In this document: one piece after another, positions 21,763 through 30,386 of the stretch
Position numbering within the stretch: position 1 is the first letter of the stretch
How the letters are laid out: each line of letters begins with the position of its first letter
Assembly (NCBI RefSeq): GCF_003044565.1
Contig: NZ_POXG01000007.1
Coordinates: 84,954 to 148,953, forward strand
DNA: 64,000 bases
Direction: 5' to 3'
Origin: Neisseria sicca
GTDB taxonomy: Bacteria > Pseudomonadota > Gammaproteobacteria > Burkholderiales > Neisseriaceae
The notes under the pieces: generated by a model
Seen by the model: the letters and a program-made list of their open reading frames with translations, nothing else
Told to the model about the DNA's origin: nothing
Databases searched by the model: none
Translations under genes and position numbers: made by a program

Positions 21763-24069
21763 TCACTCTTTCGGTGCAGGCGGTTCAATCTGTTCTTTCC
21801 AGCCGCATTCTTTTTGCGGGCAGACTTTTTCCACACCCCAGCGTTTGGTGGTTTTGATGGTTAAAACCGGCCAATGGCAGTTCGGGCATTCTTCGGCGAC
21901 GGGCGGGTTCCAGGTGGCGTAGTTGCAGTCGGGATAGGTGCTGCAACTGTAAAACAGTTTGCCGTAGCGGGATTTGCGCTCGACGAGGTTGCCTTTTTTG
22001 CATTGCGGGCATTGGACGCCGGTGTCTTTAGGTTTTTCCAACGGCTCGACGTGTTTGCATTTGGGGTAGTTCACGCAGCCAATGAATTTGCTGCCGGTGC
22101 GGCTGTATTTGTACAACAGCCGTCCGCCGCATTTGGGACATTCGCGTCCGTCGAGTTCGGCTTGTTCTGCTTCGGCTTTGGCGATGCGCTCGGCGGCTTC
22201 TTCGGCGGTTTCGTTGACGTTGCGGGTGTAGCTGCACTCGGGATAGCCGGCGCAGGCAACGAAGCGGCCCATTTTGCCGAACTTGATTTGCAGTTTGTGT
22301 TCACCGCATTTAGGACAGGTTTCGTCGAGTTCCTGCGTGGTGAATTTGGCGCGTTCGATGCCTTCTTTTTCCTCCACTTGTTTGATGAACGGTTTCCAGA
22401 ATTTGTCCATCACAGGAATCCAGCGGCGTTTGCCGTCGGCGATTTCGTCGAGCTGGTCTTCGAGTTTGGCGGTGAAGTGGTAATCGACGTATTGGGCGAA
22501 GTGTTCGGTCAGGAATTTGTTGACGATGTCGCCTGTGTCGGTGGGCATGAAGCGTTTTTGCTCAAGGGTAACGTATTCGCGGTCTTTGAGCGTGGAAATA
22601 ATGCTGGCGTAGGTCGAAGGACGGCCGATGCCGTATTCTTCGAGGGCTTTAACCAGTGTGGCTTCGTTGTAGCGCGGCGGCGGGGTGGTGAAGTGTTGCT
22701 CGCCGTAGAGTTTGTCCACGGGCAGTTTGTCGCCTTCGCTCATTTCAGGCAGTTTTTTGCTGTCTTCGCCTTCTTCATCGTCGCTGCTTTCTTCGTAAAC
22801 GCTGAGGAAGCCTGCGAAGGTTTGCACTTGTCCGGTTACGCGGAATACGCCTTTACCGACGGTAATATCGACGGTGGTTTGGTCGAATTTGGCGGGCGTC
22901 ATCTGACAGGCGACGGTGCGCTGCCAAATCATTTGATAGAGTTTGAACTGGTCTGCGCTCAGGAAGGGTTTGACGCTTTCGGGCGTGCGGTACACGGAAG
23001 TCGGACGGATGGCTTCGTGCGCTTCTTGGGCGTTTTTGGATTTGGTTTTGTATTGCTTGGCGGCACTCGGCAGATATTCTTTGCCGATTTTGTTTTCGAT
23101 GTAATGGCGGATTTCGGTTAACGCTTCGTCAGCCAAGTTCACGCTGTCGGTACGCATATAGGTAATCAGACCGATGGCGCCCTGCCCTACGTCAATACCT
23201 TCATACAGCTGTTGGGCGGTACGCATGGTGCGGTCGGTAGTGAAGCCGAGTTTGCGCACGGCATCCTGCTGCATGGTTGATGTCGTAAACGGCGCGGCGG
23301 GATTGCGGCTGCGCTTTTTCTTTTCGATGGCGGTAACGACGGCCTCTTTGCCTTCGAGTTCTTTCAACACATCGGCTTGCGCGGCTTCGTTCGGCAGGTC
23401 GAATTGTTCGAGTTTCGCGCCGTTGTATTGGACGAGTTTGGCGGTAAACTTGCTGCGGCCTTTGTGGCTGTCGAGATGCACCGTCCAATATTCCTGCGCT
23501 TCAAACGCGCGGATTTCGTTTTCGCGTTCGCAAATCAGACGCAAGGCGGGACTTTGCACACGACCCGCACTCAAACCGCGGCGGATTTTTTTCCACAACA
23601 ATGGCGAGAGGTTGAAACCGACCAGATAGTCCAGCGCGCGGCGGGCTTGTTGCGCATCGACCAAGTCCATTTCGATTTCGCGCGGGTTGGCGACGGCGTC
23701 GAGCACAGCGTTTTTGGTGATTTCGTGGAACACGACACGCTGCGGCTTGATGTTTTTCAGACCGCGTTTGGATTTGAGGATTTCATAAAGATGCCATGAG
23801 ATGGCTTCGCCTTCCCTATCCGGGTCGGTTGCGAGGTAGATGTTTTCGGCTTCTTTGGCTCCGGCGACAATCGCATCGACGTGTTTGGCGTTGCGTTTGA
23901 TCAGCTCGTATTTCATGGCGAAGTCGTGTTCGGGATCGACGGCTCCGTTTTTGGGGACGAGGTCGCGGACGTGGCCGTAGGAGGCCAGGATTTCGAAATC
24001 GCCGCCAAGGTATTTTTTCAGGGTTTTGGCTTTGGACGGTGATTCGACGATTAAGAGGTTTTTCGCCAT
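21763..24069 (-). CDS. topA: DNA topoisomerase I
   Basis: A 768-residue type IA topoisomerase that relaxes negative supercoils. The ATG at 24069 (MAKNLLIVESPSKAKTLKKY) gives the family N-terminus; the frame is open 22 codons further upstream without resemblance. The TOPRIM acidic motif is ATDPDREGEAISWHL and the active-site Tyr lies in GLITYMRTDS. Four Cys-rich zinc ribbons close the protein (CPKCGEHKL, CPKCGGRLL, CPQCKKGNL, CPNCHWPVL), the last with a variant second half. smg lies upstream across a DUS hairpin. Confidence 0.98.
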   Translation of the reverse strand: MAKNLLIVESPSKAKTLKKYLGGDFEILASYGHVRDLVPKNGAVDPEHDFAMKYELIKRNAKHVDAIVAGAKEAENIYLATDPDREGEAISWHLYEILKSKRGLKNIKPQRVVFHEITKNAVLDAVANPREIEMDLVDAQQARRALDYLVGFNLSPLLWKKIRRGLSAGRVQSPALRLICERENEIRAFEAQEYWTVHLDSHKGRSKFTAKLVQYNGAKLEQFDLPNEAAQADVLKELEGKEAVVTAIEKKKRSRNPAAPFTTSTMQQDAVRKLGFTTDRTMRTAQQLYEGIDVGQGAIGLITYMRTDSVNLADEALTEIRHYIENKIGKEYLPSAAKQYKTKSKNAQEAHEAIRPTSVYRTPESVKPFLSADQFKLYQMIWQRTVACQMTPAKFDQTTVDITVGKGVFRVTGQVQTFAGFLSVYEESSDDEEGEDSKKLPEMSEGDKLPVDKLYGEQHFTTPPPRYNEATLVKALEEYGIGRPSTYASIISTLKDREYVTLEQKRFMPTDTGDIVNKFLTEHFAQYVDYHFTAKLEDQLDEIADGKRRWIPVMDKFWKPFIKQVEEKEGIERAKFTTQELDETCPKCGEHKLQIKFGKMGRFVACAGYPECSYTRNVNETAEEAAERIAKAEAEQAELDGRECPKCGGRLLYKYSRTGSKFIGCVNYPKCKHVEPLEKPKDTGVQCPQCKKGNLVERKSRYGKLFYSCSTYPDCNYATWNPPVAEECPNCHWPVLTIKTTKRWGVEKVCPQKECGWKEQIEPPAPKE

Positions 24070-24102
24070 TGTTTGTTCTCTTTTAATGTATTGGATGATG
24101 CG

Positions 24103-24150
24103 TTTCAGACGACCTTTCTGAACAAGCTGCGTCAAAAGGTCGTCTGAAAA
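24103..24150. repeat. DUS inverted pair between smg and topA
   Basis: TTTCAGACGACCTTT and AAAAGGTCGTCTGAAAA are separated by about 18 bp in the gap after smg. It can act as a terminator for smg. Confidence 0.8.
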
Positions 24151-24153
24151 GGT

Positions 24154-24609
24154 TTAATGCATGGTCGCTTTGCCGTTGAGCGCGCCCATCAGGTCGTCGC
24201 CGATTAAGACGGGTAATTCGCTTTTGTGCGCCCACAATAAGAGCAACACCAGCACTTTCGCCGTATCGAGCGTGATTTCTTCGGGCGGGATGTGCATCAG
24301 GGCGTGGATGACGATTTCGCGCTGCTCGTAAGTGATGGCGCGTTCGGCAACCAGATACTGCATCAGCCCGATGACTTCCTGCGGCAGGTTTTCGATTTCT
24401 TCGTTGCAATACACGCGCAGGGCATGGCTGTCGAACGGCGCGGCGGAGAATTCGGACGTGTTGAACAACACTTCCATCATCATCAGCGTATTGCCGATTT
24501 CCGTGACGTCAAAACCCGCATCTTCCAACAGGCGCCCCAAATCCTCCGGCGGCGGGCAGTTGTCGAAATCTTGGAAGTGTTCGATGAGATAGGCGATGAC
24601 TTCTGTCAT
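24154..24609 (-). CDS. smg: Smg family protein (DUF494)
   Basis: A 151-residue acidic protein starting [17 protein letters not shown], with the DUF494 segments [18 protein letters not shown] and [19 protein letters not shown]. Its biochemical role is unknown. In many beta- and gammaproteobacteria smg sits beside dprA and topA, as here, where it lies 25 bp downstream of dprA on the same strand and just ahead of topA. A link to DNA processing is suggested only by this conserved neighbourhood. Confidence 0.9.
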   Translation of the reverse strand: MTEVIAYLIEHFQDFDNCPPPEDLGRLLEDAGFDVTEIGNTLMMMEVLFNTSEFSAAPFDSHALRVYCNEEIENLPQEVIGLMQYLVAERAITYEQREIVIHALMHIPPEEITLDTAKVLVLLLLWAHKSELPVLIGDDLMGALNGKATMH

Positions 24610-24634
24610 GCTGGTTCCTTAATGAATGAATCAA

Positions 24635-25855
24635 TTATGCTTTTATGCGCTGATAGCGTCCGCCCGGCAAGGCGGCGACGATGCCGTCGAGTTCGTATTC
24701 CAGCAGTCGGGCGTAAACGTCTGCCGCCGCCCATGCAGTTTGCTGCGCCAACATATCGGGATGCACGGGGTCGTAACCCATGGCGTTCAGCAGTTCGTCT
24801 TCCGCTGTCGGCGCGGCAACCGTATGGGCTTGCGCCGGCTGTTTTCGGACATCAAGGTCGTCTGAAAACGGCAAAACAGGTTCAGACGACGTCTCTCTGA
24901 CGGCAGTGCGTTTTTCCGTTTTTTTGTTTTTCTTATTTATAGAATATGATGGAACTGCCGCATTTTGCAATAGCCCCGGACATTCGTGAAGGATGTCGTC
25001 CAAACATTCCACCAATTTCGCGCCGTCTTTAATCAGCTTGTGGCAGCCTTTACTGTGCGGATTGTCTATCGAACCGGGCACCGCCATCACCTCCCGCCCC
25101 ATCTCCGCCGCCAGCTTGGCGGTAATCAACGAACCGGATTCCAAAGCGGCCTCGACCACCAGCGTAACCTGCGACAACGCGGCAATCAGGCGGTTGCGGC
25201 GCGGGAAGTTGCCCGCAAACGGGCGCGTATCCAAAGGGAACTCGCTGACAATCAGTCCTTTTTCGGCGATTTCATAGGCAAGGTTTTTATTGGACGGCGG
25301 GTAAATGCGGTCTATGCCCGTCCCCCATACGGCGATGGTGCCGCCATCTGCCTGCAATGCACCTTGATGGGCGGCGGTGTCGATACCCGAAGCCATACCC
25401 GACACGACGGGAATATCCTTTTCGCTCAACGCCTTGCCGAAATCTTTGGCAATCCGCATCGCCTGCGGCGTGGCATGGCGGCTGCCGACAATGGCGGCGG
25501 AAGGTTTGTGCAGCAGTTGCACGTTGCCGCGCAAAAACAAAACCGGCGGCGCGGTGATGCCCTGCGTCAGCATTTCAGGAAAATCCTCATCTTGCAGCAG
25601 CAACAAACGGCAGCCGTCCTGCGTTTCCCATTGCAACGCGGCTTCCGCAGCCTTTTGCGCCAACGCCCGTTTTTCGCCGTTTCGCCAAGATTCGGCTGCC
25701 TGCTTGTGGCGCACTATCGTGGCGATTTGCTCCGCAGGAGCGTCCAGCGCGGCTTTCGCGCTGCCGAAACGTTGCAGCAGGAGCAAGAAGCCCTCCGCGC
25801 CGACATAAGGCGTAAACGCCAGTTGCAGCCAGTCAAGGCGGTCGTTTTCCGTCAT
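24635..25855 (-). CDS. dprA: DNA-processing protein DprA
   Basis: A 406-residue DprA (ATG at 25855; a TTG one codon earlier is a less likely start). The Rossmann-type core carries AIVGSRHATPQAMRIA, VVSGMASGIDTAAHQGAL and FPRRNRLIAALS. A long low-complexity linker (about residues 285-345) joins the C-terminal winged-helix domain. DprA loads RecA on incoming single-stranded DNA during natural transformation, fitting a DUS-bearing competent species. The linker itself encodes two facing DUS (24854-24889), translated as RETSSEP and PFSDDLD. Confidence 0.97.
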   Translation of the reverse strand: MTENDRLDWLQLAFTPYVGAEGFLLLLQRFGSAKAALDAPAEQIATIVRHKQAAESWRNGEKRALAQKAAEAALQWETQDGCRLLLLQDEDFPEMLTQGITAPPVLFLRGNVQLLHKPSAAIVGSRHATPQAMRIAKDFGKALSEKDIPVVSGMASGIDTAAHQGALQADGGTIAVWGTGIDRIYPPSNKNLAYEIAEKGLIVSEFPLDTRPFAGNFPRRNRLIAALSQVTLVVEAALESGSLITAKLAAEMGREVMAVPGSIDNPHSKGCHKLIKDGAKLVECLDDILHECPGLLQNAAVPSYSINKKNKKTEKRTAVRETSSEPVLPFSDDLDVRKQPAQAHTVAAPTAEDELLNAMGYDPVHPDMLAQQTAWAAADVYARLLEYELDGIVAALPGGRYQRIKA

Positions 25856-25873
25856 CAATTATGTCCCCTTGTT

Positions 25874-25912
25874 GTTTTCAGACGACCTTTGTTCGGGAGG
25901 TCGTCTGAAAAC
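25874..25912. repeat. DUS inverted pair upstream of dprA
   Basis: GTTTTCAGACGACCT and AGGTCGTCTGAAAAC are separated by 9 bp, only 18 bp upstream of the dprA start codon. It would form a hairpin in the 5' leader or upstream of the promoter. The 240 bp beyond it to the CREE hold no gene. Confidence 0.8.
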
Positions 25913-26154
25913 AGATAAATGTCAGTATTCAAAGATTGAGCGGCAAACTTTAAACCGATACGGCGTTCCCGCGCCAGCTTCCGGTTTCGTGTCTGTTCAC
26001 CGTCATGCGAATGCTGCCAAACAGTCGGCAGCCCGTTAGTAACTTTTGTAATATTTTTATATTCTACACGATACGGTAGAAATATCCGTTATTCAGATGA
26101 TTGTCGCACGCAGCCGTGATTCCTTCTCACCCTGCACGGAAATGGCGCACTCAA

Positions 26155-26261
26155 TATAGTGGATTAAATTTAAACCAGTACGGCGTTGCCTCGCCTTGCC
26201 GTACTATTTGTACTGTCTGCGGCTTCGTCTCCTTGTCCTGATTTAAATTTAATCCACTATA
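26155..26261. repeat. CREE, short form, between dprA and ntrX
   Basis: A 107-bp element with TATAGTGGATTA and TAATCCACTATA ends and the typical internal blocks in the orientation TACGGCGTTGCC to GTCCTGATTTAAA. It is one of five short-form copies in the window. Confidence 0.95.
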
Positions 26262-26322
26262 AATGAACCGGATTCGCATCAGTGGGTTGGATACGGCAAA
26301 AGCGAACAGATTAATGGCAAAC

Positions 26323-26373
26323 AAGGTCGTCTGAAAACATACCGCGGCGTGCCGTATGCTTTCAGACGACCTT
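26323..26373 (-). terminator. DUS hairpin terminator after ntrX
   Basis: AAGGTCGTCTGAAAACATAC faces a GTATGCTTTCAGACGACCTT segment, so the stem extends beyond the DUS itself. It lies 17 bp after the ntrX stop. Confidence 0.85.
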
Positions 26374-26389
26374 TTGTCCTACTACCGCC

Positions 26390-27673
26390 CTACTCTTCTG
26401 CTTTTTCCGCTGCGCTGCGGCGGGAAACGCTGATGCCTAATTGTTTGAGTTTGCGGTAGAGGTGCGTGCGCTCCAGACCGACTTTTTGGGCGACACGGCT
26501 CATGTTTTGCCCTTCTTGGGCGATGTGGTACTCGAAATAGCGGCGTTCCAACTCTTCACGCAGTTCGCGCAAAGGCATGTTGAAATTGAAACCGCCGACG
26601 ATTTCGGTGGCGACTGTCGCCCGTTTTTGCCCCAATGCGGCAACGACCGCCTGCTCGTGGACTTCTTGTCCGTCCGCCTCCAGCATCAGGTTTTTCACGA
26701 CGCTGCGGAGCTGGTCAAAATTACCCGGCCAGTTGTATTGGCACAGGACGGTCAGCGAGCCGTTGCTGAATTTGACGGGCTGGATTTTTTCGCTGTCTGC
26801 CAATTCGGTCATGACTTGGTTAACCAAGAAGGCGATGTCTTCGGATTGGCTGCGCAACGGCGGAATGCTGATAACATTGCCGGAAAGCAGTTCGGACAAC
26901 TTGGCATCGGCAATGGCATCAGCCGGGCTTTCATCGGCGGCGTGGCTGCCCGCGACAATAACGCGCACGTTGTAACGGTCTGCCTTGCCGAGGATGAAGC
27001 TGATGCCGTTTTGGATGTTTTTACTGTACTGCGCGGCATCACCGAGATAAAGCGTGCCGCCCGATGCTTTTTGCAGCAGCTCTAAAGGCGCATCGGCGAT
27101 GAGTTCAACGCGGCTGAGTCCGACCCAAGGCGTGCCGCTTTTGTGGAAATAACGGGCAACGATTTCAAACGGCGAACCGGTTTCGCCGCTGAGCAGCACG
27201 GGGCCGCTTTTTTTCACGGCAGACTCGAGCTGCTGTTTGAATTCCTGAATGGCGGGGCTGTTGCCGAGCTTATCGAAGGACAAGCCCGCCGCCATCTGCA
27301 TTTCGCCGTGTTTGAGGGCGCGGTCGACGGTAGAGAGCAGCTTTTGCAGGGCAATCGGTTTTTCCAGAAAATCGAGCGCGCCGATTTTGGTGGCTTCAAC
27401 GGCGGTGTCGATGCTGGCGTGTCCGCTCATCATCACCACGGGCATGTTGAGCTGTCCGTTTTTCGCCCACTCTTTGAGCAGGGTAATCCCGTCGCAGTCG
27501 GGCATCCATATGTCCAACAACACCATGGCGGGACGGGTCTGGTGGCGCAGTTGGCGCGCCTCTTCGGCGTTTTCCGCCAAAGCCACGGAATAACCTTCGT
27601 CTTGGAGGATTTCCGAGAGCAAATCACGGATACCTACTTCGTCATCTACAATTAAAATATCACTGCTACGCAT
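26390..27673 (-). CDS. ntrX: NtrX-type response regulator with degenerate AAA+ domain
   Basis: 427 residues with three domains. The receiver domain has Asp54 (VLLDIWMPD) and Lys105. The middle follows the layout of sigma54-activator AAA+ domains. The C-terminus has a Fis-type helix-turn-helix (NMSRVAQKVGLERTHLYRKL). The AAA+ part is degenerate: the Walker A site reads GETGSPFE without the GK pair, the Walker B site reads TLYLGDAA without Asp-Glu, and the GAFTGA loop is missing. The protein is thus unlikely to hydrolyse ATP or activate sigma54. It overlaps ntrY by 8 bp. NtrX in gonococci is tied to respiratory gene control. Confidence 0.93.
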   Translation of the reverse strand: MRSSDILIVDDEVGIRDLLSEILQDEGYSVALAENAEEARQLRHQTRPAMVLLDIWMPDCDGITLLKEWAKNGQLNMPVVMMSGHASIDTAVEATKIGALDFLEKPIALQKLLSTVDRALKHGEMQMAAGLSFDKLGNSPAIQEFKQQLESAVKKSGPVLLSGETGSPFEIVARYFHKSGTPWVGLSRVELIADAPLELLQKASGGTLYLGDAAQYSKNIQNGISFILGKADRYNVRVIVAGSHAADESPADAIADAKLSELLSGNVISIPPLRSQSEDIAFLVNQVMTELADSEKIQPVKFSNGSLTVLCQYNWPGNFDQLRSVVKNLMLEADGQEVHEQAVVAALGQKRATVATEIVGGFNFNMPLRELREELERRYFEYHIAQEGQNMSRVAQKVGLERTHLYRKLKQLGISVSRRSAAEKAEE

Positions 27674-29789
27674 AAGTTTCTACCAATCGGGGTAAGGCTA
27701 TTTTCACACACGCGCCGCCTTCGTTCTGATTGCTCAGGCTGATGCGGCCGCCGTGCTCTTCGATGATTTTCTTCACAACGGGCAATCCCAGTCCCGTACC
27801 TGTCGGTTTGTCGGTTACATACGGCTCGAAGGCATTATGTAGCATTTCTTTGCTGAAACCTTTGCCGTTGTTACACACGGTCAATAAAACCTGTCCGTCG
27901 TTATCTTCGCCGACGCTGACATTCACTTGGGGAACTTCTGCCTCTTCCGCCGCTTCCGCCGCGTTTTTAAAGATATTGTGCAATACCTGCCGCATGGCGG
28001 TGGTATCGGCGGAAATCGGCTGCGGCTTGTCGGACAAGTTCGGAACAAAGCGGCACGCCCCGCCTTCGTATAGCAGCAGCACTTCTTCAACCAAGCGGTT
28101 CAAATCGTGTTTTTCAAAATTCAGCGACGGCGCGCGGGCGTAATTGCGGAAGGCTTCGACCATTTCTTTCAATGCCGCCACCTGTTTGACGATGGTGTCG
28201 GTCGAACGGCTGAGGATTTGGGCGTGTTGTTCGTCCAATTTATCATGCAATTTCCATGCCAATCTCTCGGCGGAAAGTTGGATAGGCGTGAGCGGATTGC
28301 GGATTTCATGCGCCAACCGTTTCGCTACTTCGCCCCATGCGGCTTCTTTTTGGGCGCGGATGAGGACGGTGATGTCGTCAATCACCATCACCACGCCGTT
28401 GTCGTTGTCGTCGGGCAGGATGGTGGCTTTACCCAAAAGAATCCGCGCATCGTCGGGGGCGGCGTATTCGACTTGGACGGGTTTGGCGGCATTAGCGGTT
28501 TCTTCAATGGCGGCAAACACTTCGGCAAGCAGGGTTTGTTGCGGCGATTGTCCGCGCCAGTCGTGCCAGTTGCTGCCCCACAGCGGCACCAATTCAATGC
28601 CCAAAATCCGTTCGGCGGCTTTGTTGAAGGTTTTCAGACGACCTTCGGCATCCAAAGTAATCACGCCCGTGGTCAAGCTTTCCAACACGCATTCGAGATA
28701 GTGGCGCGCCGCTTCTTCGCGCAGGCGGTTGTTCTCGTCGGCTTCTTTGGCAATGGCAAGCTGTTCGGTCATGTGATTGAACAACTGGGTCAACCTACCG
28801 AATTCGTCGTTGCGGAACACGGGGCGTTTCTGGCTGAAATCGCCCTGCGCCACCGCCCTTGCGCCTTCTGCCAACGACAACACCGGCTCGACGAAGCGGC
28901 GGGCGAAATACAGCGCCATCACCAAGGCAAGGAAAATAGCCAACAGCGCGGCAACCAGCAAAGTCGCCAAGAAGAAGGTTTGCAGGCCTTGTTTGGTGTA
29001 GCTCAATTCGGCGTATTTCGCCCGCGCCGCTTCAATCAGCGTCGCGTCTTGCGCCACATCCTGCGGGATGGGCTGGCGGAAAAACAAGGCGTAATCGCGT
29101 CCGTTGTGCGCGCCGATGAGCATCCAGCCTTGCGCGTACAAGACATTTTCTATGTTTTCCAAACTGCGTATCGAGCCGGTCTGCTCCAGCGTATCCCATC
29201 CTTCTTTGTCGAGTTCGGGCTGGTTTAGTTTCAGCGGATTGACACTTTTCTCGGTTTTATGGGTTTTGACATCATAGAGCGAAAGTTGGGTAAAGCCGCC
29301 CGATTTAGCCGCATTTGTCAGGGCTTTGCCCAAGTCGCCGTCCACAGACGCGGTGCTGATCAGGTCGATTTGCACCGGCGTAGCGTTGCTGACGGCGTTG
29401 TCCACTGCCAGATTCAGCGCGGATTTGCTCAAGTTCAGACTGCGTTCGAGGGCTTCGTGGGTATCGTTGCCGAACCATGAATTAATCGTGCCGTTGATGA
29501 ACTGCGCAGAAATGCCGAACAGGAACACACCCGGCAATACCGCCACCAGCGTAAACATCCCCGACAGCCGCCGCGCAATCTGCGAACCGAACACACCCTT
29601 GCTTTTGTCGCGCATGAGGAGCAGGACGTAGCGCGTCAAAACCGATACCAACACCAGCATCAGCAGCGCACATAGGGCGATAATCCACCAGAAATATTCC
29701 GCTAGCGGGCTGGTGCTGCCCGTTGCGACGGTCAGTCCGTAAAGCAGTCCTACCGCCGCCAACACGGCAATCAGGAGAAAGCGGCGCAT
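27666..29789 (-). CDS. ntrY: NtrY-type membrane sensor histidine kinase
   Basis: A 707-residue kinase. Two N-terminal membrane spans and a further one (about residues 75-100) precede a periplasmic or extracytoplasmic region. A span near 275-295 leads to a HAMP segment (RFVEPVLSLAEGARAVAQGD), a PAS region, HisKA with the phospho-acceptor in AKRLAHEIRNPLTPIQ, and HATPase boxes (NAAEAAEE, NNGKGFSKE, TGTGLGLPVV). A DUS in the PAS region is translated as EGRLKTF. It overlaps ntrX and lies 3 bp after the DUF4390 gene. Confidence 0.95.
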   Translation of the reverse strand: MRRFLLIAVLAAVGLLYGLTVATGSTSPLAEYFWWIIALCALLMLVLVSVLTRYVLLLMRDKSKGVFGSQIARRLSGMFTLVAVLPGVFLFGISAQFINGTINSWFGNDTHEALERSLNLSKSALNLAVDNAVSNATPVQIDLISTASVDGDLGKALTNAAKSGGFTQLSLYDVKTHKTEKSVNPLKLNQPELDKEGWDTLEQTGSIRSLENIENVLYAQGWMLIGAHNGRDYALFFRQPIPQDVAQDATLIEAARAKYAELSYTKQGLQTFFLATLLVAALLAIFLALVMALYFARRFVEPVLSLAEGARAVAQGDFSQKRPVFRNDEFGRLTQLFNHMTEQLAIAKEADENNRLREEAARHYLECVLESLTTGVITLDAEGRLKTFNKAAERILGIELVPLWGSNWHDWRGQSPQQTLLAEVFAAIEETANAAKPVQVEYAAPDDARILLGKATILPDDNDNGVVMVIDDITVLIRAQKEAAWGEVAKRLAHEIRNPLTPIQLSAERLAWKLHDKLDEQHAQILSRSTDTIVKQVAALKEMVEAFRNYARAPSLNFEKHDLNRLVEEVLLLYEGGACRFVPNLSDKPQPISADTTAMRQVLHNIFKNAAEAAEEAEVPQVNVSVGEDNDGQVLLTVCNNGKGFSKEMLHNAFEPYVTDKPTGTGLGLPVVKKIIEEHGGRISLSNQNEGGACVKIALPRLVETYA

Positions 29790-29792
29790 GGT

Positions 29793-30386
29793 TTACTCCT
29801 GAGAGATGGTCAGCGACTTCCAGCCGGAATCCAAGTGCCAGTTTTTAGAAGTCAATGCGTTGATTTGGAAGGGTTTGGGCAGCTTCGCCGTCGAGAGCAG
29901 CAGGCGGATTTCGGCTTGTGTGTCTTTCGCTGAGACGCCGCTTAACGCGCCTTTGGACAGCACTTTCCAGTTGGCGACCGCCCCTACGCCGCGCAAGGCG
30001 GTATCGAGCGTGTCGTATTCGGTGGAAAACGTGCCGACGGTTATGCGGTAGCGGTTGGTCAGCGGATGGAAGGAAAGTTTGTAGTGGATGGTGTTGTCGC
30101 TGTTGAGCAGCTGGTCAAACTTGAAGCGGTAAGACGGCATGGAAGGCGCAGAAAGCTGCCAGCTCAAAGTGAAATTCAACGGCACACCCTGCCGGAGCGC
30201 CTGTTTGAGCTGGTCGGGCAAATCGGTGCGGAAACGGCTGCTGACGGAAAGCTGTCCGGTATCGGTCAGCTTCGCCTCGGAGCGGGTCACACTGATGCCC
30301 TCCGCCGCCGCATTCAGCGACAGGGTGAGCAACAGCGTTCCAAACAGCCGTTTACTGCTTTTTGATAAGCGCGTAATAAAAGCCAT
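29793..30386 (-). CDS. DUF4390 domain-containing exported protein
   Basis: A 197-residue protein. The ATG at 30386 gives a good Sec signal peptide (about residues 1-28, ending LSLNAAAEG); a GTG 9 codons upstream would put charged residues ahead of it. The mature part matches the DUF4390 pattern as I recall it: an SVSSRFRTDLPDQLKQAL segment, then FTLSWQLSAPS and HPLTNRYRITVG. Its function is unknown. It overlaps the 3' end of rsmB by 35 bp and sits 3 bp before ntrY, so rsmB-DUF4390-ntrY-ntrX look like one operon. A role in the periplasm near the sensor is a guess from context. Confidence 0.85.
   Translation of the reverse strand: MAFITRLSKSSKRLFGTLLLTLSLNAAAEGISVTRSEAKLTDTGQLSVSSRFRTDLPDQLKQALRQGVPLNFTLSWQLSAPSMPSYRFKFDQLLNSDNTIHYKLSFHPLTNRYRITVGTFSTEYDTLDTALRGVGAVANWKVLSKGALSGVSAKDTQAEIRLLLSTAKLPKPFQINALTSKNWHLDSGWKSLTISQE

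Noticed and set aside
21874..23121. 415-codon plus-strand frame opposite topA, rich in Phe, Val and Gly
   Set aside because: Antisense shadow produced by GC-rich third codon positions of topA.
28107..29228. 373-codon plus-strand frame opposite ntrY
   Set aside because: Antisense of a clearly conserved histidine kinase; composition is typical of a shadow.
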